Source: JANQQZ01 sp039187315 (GTDB taxonomy: Bacteria; Planctomycetota; Phycisphaerae; Phycisphaerales; UBA1924). Taken from it: a stretch of 37,811 nucleotides of DNA. Below are positions 31,308 to 37,811 of this stretch, one piece after another. Each line of letters begins with the position of its first letter. Within the stretch, counting starts at the first letter, position 1. Location of the stretch: NCBI GenBank assembly GCA_039187315.1, contig JBCCZQ010000024.1, forward strand, positions 1 through 37,811, written 5' to 3'. Both the position numbers and the translations under genes were made by a program. The notes under the pieces are model-generated. The model was not told the origin of the DNA. It ran no database searches and was given only the letters and a program-made list of their open reading frames with translations.

Positions 31308-33116
31308 ATGGACTGGCAGGCCTGGTTGACGCTTGGAGTGATCGGGCTGATGGTGCTGGTCATCGCCCGCGGCCGGTTCGGTCCGGACGTCATCGTGGTC
31401 GCGGCGGCGGCGCTGCTGGTGTTCTCGGGCGTGCTGACGGTCGACCAGGCGCTGTCAGGCATGGCCAACCCCGGCATGATCACGGTCGCGGTGCTCTACG
31501 TGGTTGTCTGCGGGCTGACCGAGACGGGCGCCGTACGCTGGCTGGGCGCGAACCTACTCGGCCGGCCCCGGTCGCAGCTGATCGCGCTGACACGGCTGAT
31601 GCTGCCGGTCTCGGTGCTGTCGGCCTTTGTGAACAACACGCCGATCGTCGCGATGATGATCCCGGCGCTGCGCGACTGGACGCGTCAGCGGGGGTGGTCG
31701 GCGTCGACGTTCATGATCCCGCTGAGCTACGCCGCCATCCTCGGCGGGACGTGTACGCTCATCGGCACCAGCACCAACCTGGTCGTCCACGGCGAATGGC
31801 TCGAGAGCGGGCGCGAACCGCTCGGGCTCTTCTCGATTGCGCTGATCGGCCTGCCCGTCGCGGCGGCGGGGACGGCGTACGTGCTGCTGTTCGGTCGGCA
31901 CCTGCTTCCCAAGCGCGCGCCGGCGCTGAGCGTGCGCGACGATGCAAAGGCGTACACGGTCGAGATGGTCGTCGCGTCGGGCGGGCCCCTGCCAGGCAAG
32001 ACGATCGAGCAGGCCGGGCTGCGTTCGCTCCCCGGCTTGTTCCTGGCCGAGGTCGATCGTGGTGGATCGATCCTGGCCGCGGTCGGGCCGGACGAAAAGC
32101 TGCAGGCGGGCGATCGGCTCGTCTTCGTCGGCGATGTGACCTCCGTCGTCGACCTTCAGAAGATCCGAGGGCTGGAGGCGACCGAGCAGGTCGTCAAGCT
32201 CAACGAGCCCCGCCCGAGCCGCGTGCTTGTCGAGGCCGTCGTGAGCAACTCGCACCCGCTGCTCGGCAAGACGATCAAGGAGGGCCGCTTCCGCAGCCGG
32301 TACAACGCCGTCGTGATCGCGGTGGCGCGCAACGGCGAGCGTGTCCGCAAGAAGATCGGCGATATCGTGATCCGAACGGGCGACGTCCTGCTGCTCGAAG
32401 CGCCGAGGCAGTTCCTATCGCAGCAGCGCGATGCACGAGACTTCTACCTCGTCAGCGAGGTCAGCGGGTTTGCGCCGGTCCGGCACAACAAGGCCATCCT
32501 GTCGCTGCTGATTGTGATCGGCATGGTCTTGATCGCCACGATCCAGCCGACGCTGCCGGTGCCGATGGTCGCCGGCGGCCAGGTCAAGCTCGGGATGCTG
32601 CACGCGGCGGTGCTGGCGGCGGGGCTGATGCTCGTGCTCCGCTGCTGCTACGGGTGGCAGGCGCGAGCCTCGGTCGACTGGGTGGTGCTCGTCACGATCG
32701 CCGGCTCGCTTGCGATCGGCAAGGCGCTGGACGTCTCGGGCGCGGCGGACGGCATCGGTGCGCTGATTACGAGTGTTGCGGGCAGCAACCCCTGGATCGC
32801 GCTGGCCCTGGTCTACGTACTCACGACGCTCCTGACGGAACTGGTCACGAACAACGCGGCCGGCGTGCTCATGTTCTTTGTCGCTGAGGCGGCATCGGAG
32901 GCGATGGGTGTCAGCTTCGTTCCGTTTGTCTTCACCATCATGATGGCCGCGAGCGCGAGCTTCAGCTCGCCGCTGGGGTACCAGACGAACCTGATGGTCA
33001 TGGGACCCGGGGGATACAAGTTTACGGACTACACGCGCGTCGGCCTGCCGCTGAACGTGATGTGCTGTCTGCTGACGACCGTGATCGCGCCGCTGGCGTT
33101 CCCGTTCGGGTCGTAG
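31308..33116 (+). CDS. SLC13-family permease with paired RCK-C (TrkA-C) domains
   Basis: A 602-residue transporter. The two inverted halves each hold an Asn-Thr loop: SAFVNNTPIVAMMIP near residue 105-120 and ELVTNNAAGVLMFF near residue 505-520. Further re-entrant motifs are GGTCTLIGTSTNLVVHG and SFSSPLGYQTNLMV. Two RCK-C/TrkA-C regulatory domains sit between the halves (about residues 215-295 and 300-380; GLFLAEVDRGGSILAAVGPD is in the first). This DASS arrangement is found in sodium-coupled sulfate transporters such as algal SLT proteins and in carboxylate carriers. The neighbouring sulfur genes favour sulfate, by inference. Confidence 0.85.
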   Translation: MDWQAWLTLGVIGLMVLVIARGRFGPDVIVVAAAALLVFSGVLTVDQALSGMANPGMITVAVLYVVVCGLTETGAVRWLGANLLGRPRSQLIALTRLMLPVSVLSAFVNNTPIVAMMIPALRDWTRQRGWSASTFMIPLSYAAILGGTCTLIGTSTNLVVHGEWLESGREPLGLFSIALIGLPVAAAGTAYVLLFGRHLLPKRAPALSVRDDAKAYTVEMVVASGGPLPGKTIEQAGLRSLPGLFLAEVDRGGSILAAVGPDEKLQAGDRLVFVGDVTSVVDLQKIRGLEATEQVVKLNEPRPSRVLVEAVVSNSHPLLGKTIKEGRFRSRYNAVVIAVARNGERVRKKIGDIVIRTGDVLLLEAPRQFLSQQRDARDFYLVSEVSGFAPVRHNKAILSLLIVIGMVLIATIQPTLPVPMVAGGQVKLGMLHAAVLAAGLMLVLRCCYGWQARASVDWVVLVTIAGSLAIGKALDVSGAADGIGALITSVAGSNPWIALALVYVLTTLLTELVTNNAAGVLMFFVAEAASEAMGVSFVPFVFTIMMAASASFSSPLGYQTNLMVMGPGGYKFTDYTRVGLPLNVMCCLLTTVIAPLAFPFGS

Positions 33117-33205
33117 CGCTGCGGGAAGCGGCGACGTCCGCCGGAAAGCGTTCGCCGCGCAGAGACGAGAGCGTGTGATCACGCGGTAAGACGCATTGCG
33201 TGGTG

Positions 33206-35041
33206 TCAGCAGCCCGCGGTTGTGAAGAAGGTGACCCAGGCGAAGAAGTCGCTGTCGCTCAGCGTGCCGTCGCCGTTGGAGTCGGCGGGGCATTCGTCGA
33301 AGATATTGAGGATGCGTCTTTCGCCGCCCTCAGGGTAGTCGGCCGCGGCGATGGTGCCCAGGCTCTGCGCGTACTCGGCGAGCGACTGCTGGTAGGTGAC
33401 GCCGACGCTCGTGAACACGAGGTCATTGAGTGGGTACTGATCCCCACCGCGAGCGAGGAAGTCGACGATGGCGATGTTGACATCGCGCGCGGTGGGCGCG
33501 ATGTCTCCGTCTTCGAGGACGATGCTGCGGACGCGTGAGCCCGGGTTGGTCACGTTGATCGGCCCGGTGTCGAAGTCGTACTCGGGGATGTTTCCGCCGA
33601 TGAAGAACTCGACGGTCATGCCGCCGATCTGCGCGAACCGGCCCGTGCCGGAGCCGCTGGGCCCGGTCGAAGTGATGCGGCTGTAGGCGTTCTCGCAGAT
33701 GAGCTTGAGCCGCTCTGGCGAGACGTTCTCGAAGACCGAGACGAAGTTGAGGAAGGGGAGGATGTCGAAGGTGTCGAGCTCGGTGAAGTCGCCGGCGGCG
33801 AGGAGGTTGTCGTTGCGGATGCCCCCGCCGTTGGCGAAGGCGACGTCGACGGTGCCGAGACCGAAGGCTGCGGCTCGCTGGTTGGTGGAGAAGAGGAACG
33901 CGTCGGCGATGAGGTTGCCGAGGTTGGTCTCCTTGCCGCGGATGTTGTTGCGGACGCCGTCGAGCGCGATCTCGCTGGTAGCCAGGACATTCGCGGCCTG
34001 GGCGGCGGTGCCGGCGACGACGGGGTCGACAACGTTGGTCTGGAGGAATGTGTCTGGGGCGACGGCGTCGGCGCCCGTGCCCGAGACGCGGACGGGATCG
34101 GACGCGGGATCGATCGAGACGATCTCGCCGGCCGCTTCGAAGCTGGCGATCAGGCGGCCGACATACTTGTACTGGCCCGCGGTGGCGACGATGTTGACGT
34201 CGCGGCCGAAGAAATCCTGCTCCACGCGCGGGTACGGCCCGGCCGCCGTATCACCCGGCACGAGCAGCGCCGCCGGCGAGGCGAGCAGGTCGTCACCGCC
34301 ACCGGCGACGACGATGTCCAGCCCGTCTGTGTTCTGGACGACGGCGATCTCCTCGTCGATGCCCTGAAGATGGCTGACGAGGATGATGATCTCGACGTCG
34401 AGGGCCCGGAGCGTATCGATGTCGTCCTGGACGGCGGACGCGACCATCTCACCGACGATCGTGTCGCGCGGCGAGGAGATGAACGGCAGGTTGGGCGTGG
34501 TGGCGCCGATGACCCCGACGAACGTGCCGCCGAAGTCGAAGATCTCGACGTCTGTGATGCTTGAACCGGCGAGTGCATTCAGGCCGGGTTCGTTCGTGAA
34601 GTCCAGGTTCGTCGAGACGAACGAGGTGGTACCGCCGGCCGCGTTGCTCTCCAAGATGAACTGCTCGAGCACGTCTGGGCCGAAGTCGAACTCGTGGTTG
34701 CCGATGGCTGACGCGTCGTAGCCGATGGCGGCGAAGGCGATCGCGTCGTAGAACACGCCGTCGTTCACACCCACGGTGTACTCGGGGCCGGCGAGGAAGT
34801 TGTCCCCGGCGGCAACGGTCAGGACGCCGTCAGTAGTTGCTCCGGCGCGGAGCTGGTCGACGAGGGTCTTGAAGCGGGCGACGCCGCCGAAATCGGGCAG
34901 GTTGACCGGGTCGACGGCGACGACCTGGCTCTCGGCATCGCCGTTGTGCAGCAGCGTGAGCGAGAACTGGGCTCTGGCAGTGTCGGACAGGAGCCCGGCG
35001 GCGAGGCCGGCGCAGACGGATAGCGAGAGCGCGTAGCGCAT
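33206..35041 (-). CDS. Secreted 5'-nucleotidase/metallophosphatase-like protein with short dockerin tail
   Basis: A 611-residue protein with a signal peptide (1-25, DTARAQ). A calcineurin-like domain follows with LLHNGDAES (D35), VAAGDNFLAGP (D80), GNHEFDF (N115-H116) and LVSHLQG (H224). Then comes a 5'-nucleotidase C-terminal domain with IRGKETNLGNLIADAFL and VAFANGGGIRND. Two usual metal ligands are not seen: the first DxH reads DAE, and the late GHxH reads AGGGDDLL (246-253). This matches an atypical subgroup rather than UshA. The C-terminus has one dockerin-like repeat (DSNGDGTLSDSDFFAWV) ending in GC. GGAGG lies seven bases before the ATG at 35041. Confidence 0.85.
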   Translation of the reverse strand: MRYALSLSVCAGLAAGLLSDTARAQFSLTLLHNGDAESQVVAVDPVNLPDFGGVARFKTLVDQLRAGATTDGVLTVAAGDNFLAGPEYTVGVNDGVFYDAIAFAAIGYDASAIGNHEFDFGPDVLEQFILESNAAGGTTSFVSTNLDFTNEPGLNALAGSSITDVEIFDFGGTFVGVIGATTPNLPFISSPRDTIVGEMVASAVQDDIDTLRALDVEIIILVSHLQGIDEEIAVVQNTDGLDIVVAGGGDDLLASPAALLVPGDTAAGPYPRVEQDFFGRDVNIVATAGQYKYVGRLIASFEAAGEIVSIDPASDPVRVSGTGADAVAPDTFLQTNVVDPVVAGTAAQAANVLATSEIALDGVRNNIRGKETNLGNLIADAFLFSTNQRAAAFGLGTVDVAFANGGGIRNDNLLAAGDFTELDTFDILPFLNFVSVFENVSPERLKLICENAYSRITSTGPSGSGTGRFAQIGGMTVEFFIGGNIPEYDFDTGPINVTNPGSRVRSIVLEDGDIAPTARDVNIAIVDFLARGGDQYPLNDLVFTSVGVTYQQSLAEYAQSLGTIAAADYPEGGERRILNIFDECPADSNGDGTLSDSDFFAWVTFFTTAGC

Positions 35042-35115
35042 AAAACAACCTCCATGATGGAAACGGAACCCGTCGCGGTCGGCCCCTTCTGGGGCCGTTC
35101 CTGCCACGACACACC

Positions 35116-35147
35116 AAGATAGCCCCGCGCCGGTGCGCGAGTGTCAA
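35116..35147 (-). promoter_or_regulatory. Possible promoter of the nucleotidase-like gene
   Basis: Reading the minus strand, TTGACA (35147-35142) is a consensus -35 box, followed by TATCTT (35121-35116) 75 bases before the ATG. The 20-base spacing is longer than optimal, so the -10 assignment is weak. Confidence 0.25.
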
Positions 35148-35219
35148 GGCCTCGTCAGGGTTGTACAAAGTAGGCGTGAGGGTCGCGGGTGGCGTATCGC
35201 AACGGCCCCGATCGTGCGC

Positions 35220-36254
35220 TCAGGCCGGCGTGATGCCCAGCTGCTTGATCGCATCGATCACGAGCGTGTGCACCCGTGGCGGCGCGCAGACGATGCCCTT
35301 GTTGCCTTCGAGGCCACGACCGCGGCCGAAGTCGAGCGGCACACCGAAGATATCTGTGACCGTGCAGCCGGCCTCTGTCGCGATGATCGCGCCTGCGGCG
35401 TGGTCCCAGATGCGCTCGATGTAGCCCGGGCGCGTCGGAAGGCGGAGGTACGCGTCGGCCTGGCCTCGCGCGGTGACGGCGTACTTGCACTGGCTGTCGA
35501 GCCGGACGGGCGTGCCGACGGCGTGCTCGGTGGTCTCGACGATATGCGACAGGATCTTGTCCTCGTCGGAGACGTTCGTGTGCGCCTTCTCGACTGATGC
35601 GCAGATGTTGATCGGGTCGCCCTCGCCCAGGTCTCGCCGCGCGATGGGCTTCGGTGTGCCGCTGGCAGGATTGATCTCGCGGCACCCGCCGCCCTTGATC
35701 GCTAGATAGACCGTGCCCGTCGCATCGGGCGTGTCGAGGGGCGCGTCGAAGGCGCTTGGAAGGTTCGGGCAGCCCATGGCACCGACCATGGGCGATCCGT
35801 CTTCGATCCATCCGAGGGCGACGGCGTACTGCTGGCCGCGGAGGAAGCCCTTGGTCCCGTCGATCGGGTCGAGCGTCCAGAAGCCGTCCGACCCCGGTTC
35901 GGTGGTGCCCGCATCGACCCAGGTCAGCACATCGTCTGCCGAGAGATCGTGGTGCACGGCGCGGACGGCTTCGACCACGGCCTCAAGGTGCGCGGCGTGG
36001 CCGGGGTCGCGCAGGAAACCCGCGTCCTCCTCGCCGACCAGCGGCAGGTCATCCGGGCCGTGGCCGAGATCGTCGGCCAGGCACTTGGCGACGACGGCCT
36101 GGCTCGCAAAGTCTGCGACGGTGACCGGGCTCTTGTCGTCTTTGGTGATCGCACGCAGGTCAGCTAACCGCTGCTGTACTGCGCGGCAAACACCGTTGGC
36201 GGCATCGACCGCGCGGTGGGCGGCTTCCAGGGCGTCGGCGTGGCTGGTGGGCAT
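35220..36254 (-). CDS. 3'(2'),5'-bisphosphate nucleotidase (CysQ/HAL2-like, inositol monophosphatase fold)
   Basis: A 344-residue Mg/Li-sensitive phosphatase fold. KSPVTVADFASQAVV, LVGEEDAGFL (metal Glu-Glu) and FWTLDPIDGTKGFLRGQQYA (the DPIDGT metal motif, about residue 140-155) are visible, with RIWDHAAGAIIATEAGCTVTD at the C-terminal aspartate. The spacing and the WTLDPIDGTKGFLRG form are those of HAL2/SAL1-type enzymes, which hydrolyse 3'-phosphoadenosine 5'-phosphate (PAP). PAP is the by-product of every PAPS sulfotransferase, and two are encoded nearby. The ATG at 36254 is picked by homology; no clear ribosome site is present. General inositol phosphatase activity remains possible. Confidence 0.82.
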   Translation of the reverse strand: MPTSHADALEAAHRAVDAANGVCRAVQQRLADLRAITKDDKSPVTVADFASQAVVAKCLADDLGHGPDDLPLVGEEDAGFLRDPGHAAHLEAVVEAVRAVHHDLSADDVLTWVDAGTTEPGSDGFWTLDPIDGTKGFLRGQQYAVALGWIEDGSPMVGAMGCPNLPSAFDAPLDTPDATGTVYLAIKGGGCREINPASGTPKPIARRDLGEGDPINICASVEKAHTNVSDEDKILSHIVETTEHAVGTPVRLDSQCKYAVTARGQADAYLRLPTRPGYIERIWDHAAGAIIATEAGCTVTDIFGVPLDFGRGRGLEGNKGIVCAPPRVHTLVIDAIKQLGITPA

Positions 36255-36405
36255 GGGGGAGGATTCTCTCTCATTGGCTGTGTGCAGATGACTTCCCCGG
36301 AACATGGGGCGACAGAACCGGAGAGGAGCGTAGCCGTCTCCGCATGCACCGGGCTGTATACAAGTCCGGGGATGCATAACCTATCCGTTTGTCGGGGGCC
36401 TAGGC

Positions 36406-37647
36406 ATGCCGCGTGAGGATGGAGAGGGCATCAAAAGTGTCGAAGCGGCCATGCTGGCTGTCGGGGAGCAGCTGCGTGAAGCGTGCGTGGAGCTGCGCAG
36501 GCAGGCCGTGGGTGAATCCGGCCGCGCCAAAGACCTCGAGCACACGCTTGGGCTGGACAAATCGCTCGCGAGCCGTCTGAAGAAGATGGCCGAAGCGGAT
36601 TCACCCTTCGCGGTTTTGGAGCAAGCGCCGGCCCCGCAAGGCTGGTCGCTGATCCTGCGCGGCGCGGTGCGTTCGGGGGTGAGCGATTCGTGCCTCCGGC
36701 TGATCGAGTCCGCCGGTCGAGCCTTGGAAGACCTCATCCGACGCTTCCCGGGCGGGAGGGGTGACCTGCACATCGCCCTGGGCGGTTTCCTCGGAGACTG
36801 GCTCGAGGCAAGCACGCTGACCTCGCAGCGCGAGGTGCATAAGGCGATGCGTCAGATGCACGGCTGCTCGGTCGAGAGCCATGAGGTGCAGACCTGGTAC
36901 GCGCCCAACGGCGATGATCCGTCGATGGTCGATTACGCGTGGAGCAGCTCGATGCTCGGCCTGCGCCGGCTGCGGGACAGGGCGACGCTTGTGCTCGGCG
37001 GCACCTATGACGCCGAGGATCCGACGGTCATGGAGCGGCGTGTCACGCTCGACGGTGACCTGCTGCCCGGTGGGTTCCAGGCGTGGATCGTCGAGGATCT
37101 TTCGACGCTTCCCGATGGAGCGACCGAGCTGCGGAGCGTTCGCCCGTCGCAGTTGCTGGTCCTGCCGCCGGGCAGAGTCGAGCTCGCGCATCCGTACGAC
37201 CTCGTGATCGCGGCGCGGACGCCCAGCGGCCTTAGCCGTCACGCGACCGAGGGTGACGGGTATGCGCAGGGCATGGTGATGTCCCGCCTGCCCGCGACCG
37301 CGCTCCGGGTTGACTACTTCGTGCACCGGTCGCTGGGCTTCGGCGAGCCGCAGTGCCAGCCAACGCTGAGCATCCTTCCGCTGGGTGTCTACGCCCAGGC
37401 GCCGGGCGAGCATCGGACGGACCGCAGCGAGGTCGTATTCACGCTAACGAAGTCGAGCGAGGGCGGCGCGGCCGCGGTCGAGGCGTTGAGCCGAACGGGC
37501 CGGACGATCGCGAAGCGGTTCACGGCTTCAGCAGGTTGGGATGCCCAGGAGTTCGACGCGTGGACGCTCCGCGTAACGCACCCGGTGCCGATGGTCACGA
37601 TGCACACCTGGTTCCCCAAGCCTGCGCCAGAGCAACAGCCAGAGTAA
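36406..37647 (+). CDS. Conserved-looking 413-residue protein of unknown function with HTH-like N-terminus
   Basis: I do not recognise the family. Residues about 25-62 are helical and contain AKDLEHTLGLDKSLASRLKKM, a plausible helix-turn-helix. The following 130 residues are helix-rich (GWSLILRGAVRSGVSD, SCLRLIESAGRALEDLIRRF), and the C-terminal half alternates beta strands (SQLLVLPPGRVELAHPYDLV, TLSILPLGVYAQAPGE, TLRVTHPVPMVTMHTWFPK). There is no signal peptide or membrane segment. A regulator with a C-terminal sensor domain is one possibility. It is divergent from the PAP-phosphatase gene and convergent with a possible APS kinase gene. Confidence 0.75.
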   Translation: MPREDGEGIKSVEAAMLAVGEQLREACVELRRQAVGESGRAKDLEHTLGLDKSLASRLKKMAEADSPFAVLEQAPAPQGWSLILRGAVRSGVSDSCLRLIESAGRALEDLIRRFPGGRGDLHIALGGFLGDWLEASTLTSQREVHKAMRQMHGCSVESHEVQTWYAPNGDDPSMVDYAWSSSMLGLRRLRDRATLVLGGTYDAEDPTVMERRVTLDGDLLPGGFQAWIVEDLSTLPDGATELRSVRPSQLLVLPPGRVELAHPYDLVIAARTPSGLSRHATEGDGYAQGMVMSRLPATALRVDYFVHRSLGFGEPQCQPTLSILPLGVYAQAPGEHRTDRSEVVFTLTKSSEGGAAAVEALSRTGRTIAKRFTASAGWDAQEFDAWTLRVTHPVPMVTMHTWFPKPAPEQQPE

Positions 37648-37679
37648 CTGCCCGGGCCATCTGCCGAGCCGGGCGCATG

Positions 37680-37704
37680 AAAAACCCTCCACCGACGCGG
37701 AGGG
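37680..37704 (-). terminator. Intrinsic terminator for the minus-strand gene at the window end
   Basis: On the minus strand, CCCTCC-N8-GGAGGG is followed by five T residues (AAAAA at 37680-37684 on the plus strand reading). It lies 32 bases past the TAA of the partial gene and supports that gene being real. Confidence 0.65.
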
Positions 37705-37735
37705 ATCGGTTTCCAGTCTTGGCTGTGTGCGCGGG

Positions 37736-37811
37736 TTAGCCGACGATGCCCTTGGCCTTGAGCAGCTCGATGCACTCGGCGACGCACTCGTCCACGCTCT
37801 TCTCGGCGCAC
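37736..37811 (-). CDS. C-terminal fragment, possibly adenylylsulfate (APS) kinase
   Basis: Only the last 24 codons are in the window: CAEKSVDECVAECIELLKAK then GIVG and TAA. The pattern (acidic-Ser-Val-Asp/Glu-Glu-x-Val, amphipathic helix, Leu-Leu, Gly-Ile) matches the end of CysC-type APS kinases or the kinase part of CysN/CysC fusions, which make PAPS. A terminator follows at the right distance. The fragment is too short for a firm call; other helical C-termini could look alike. Confidence 0.4.
   Translation of the reverse strand, partial: CAEKSVDECVAECIELLKAKGIVG

Noticed and set aside
31280..32887. A 535-codon plus-strand frame overlapping the permease
   Set aside because: It is Arg/Ala/Gly-rich and has no domain; the overlapping frame from 31308 is a full SLC13 permease.
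37389..37811. A 140-codon minus-strand frame at the right edge
   Set aside because: It runs through the terminator and antisense to the 413-residue gene. The neighbouring frame ending at 37736 looks like a real protein end.

Overview
The window is high-GC, densely coded chromosomal DNA. It most resembles a marine planctomycete of the class Phycisphaerae. This rests on four secreted proteins ending in a planctomycete-style dockerin-like module that stops in Gly-Cys, two secreted proteins with PEP-CTERM-like tails (VPGP/IPGP, hydrophobic helix, RRRR), a lysine-rich histone H1-like protein, class II DAHP synthase, and PdxJ-type B6 synthesis. No 16S gene is present, so the taxonomy is an inference. 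I see no tRNA, rRNA, CRISPR array, insertion sequence or prophage.

Region 1 (1-10160) is mostly housekeeping: a truncated PLP-dependent Cys/Met enzyme after a small zinc-ribbon membrane protein; a DNA alkylation-repeat protein; an HxlR regulator coupled to a membrane protein, with a clear operator-like palindrome; HU and ClpS divergently arranged; a 2-hydroxyacid dehydrogenase; a DUF2089-like regulator coupled to a membrane protein; pdxJ coupled to a DinB-like gene; a CBS-pair protein; a HIT hydrolase; and class II DAHP synthase. The H1-like gene (10467-11207) follows, behind three stacked inverted repeats.

Region 2 (11325-17957, minus strand) is a seven-gene glycan operon in which every junction is a 1- or 4-base stop/start overlap. 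In transcription order it encodes a WcaI/WbuB-like glycosyltransferase, a sugar formyltransferase, an exosortase-locus-type polysaccharide deacetylase, a GT2 transferase, a hexapeptide acetyltransferase, a sulfotransferase and a GT4 transferase. Two PEP-CTERM-like proteins and a chemoreceptor follow (18223-21949).

Region 3 (22091-31207) holds the GDP-fucose genes fcl and gmd around three dockerin-tailed secreted proteins (spondin-N, propeller-like and ADP-ribosylglycohydrolase-like), then a second coupled pair of flippase and sulfotransferase.

Region 4 (31308-37811) holds an SLC13 permease with RCK-C domains, a dockerin-tailed 5'-nucleotidase-like protein, a PAP-phosphatase-like (CysQ/HAL2) gene, an unknown 413-residue protein, and a C-terminal fragment that resembles APS kinase.

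Taken together, regions 2-4 suggest production of a fucose-containing, sulfated and possibly N-formylated surface polysaccharide. The sulfate side may be served from the same neighbourhood: anion permease, possible APS kinase, two sulfotransferases, and removal of the PAP by-product. Individual family calls are mostly firm. The integrated pathway and the polymer are inference.
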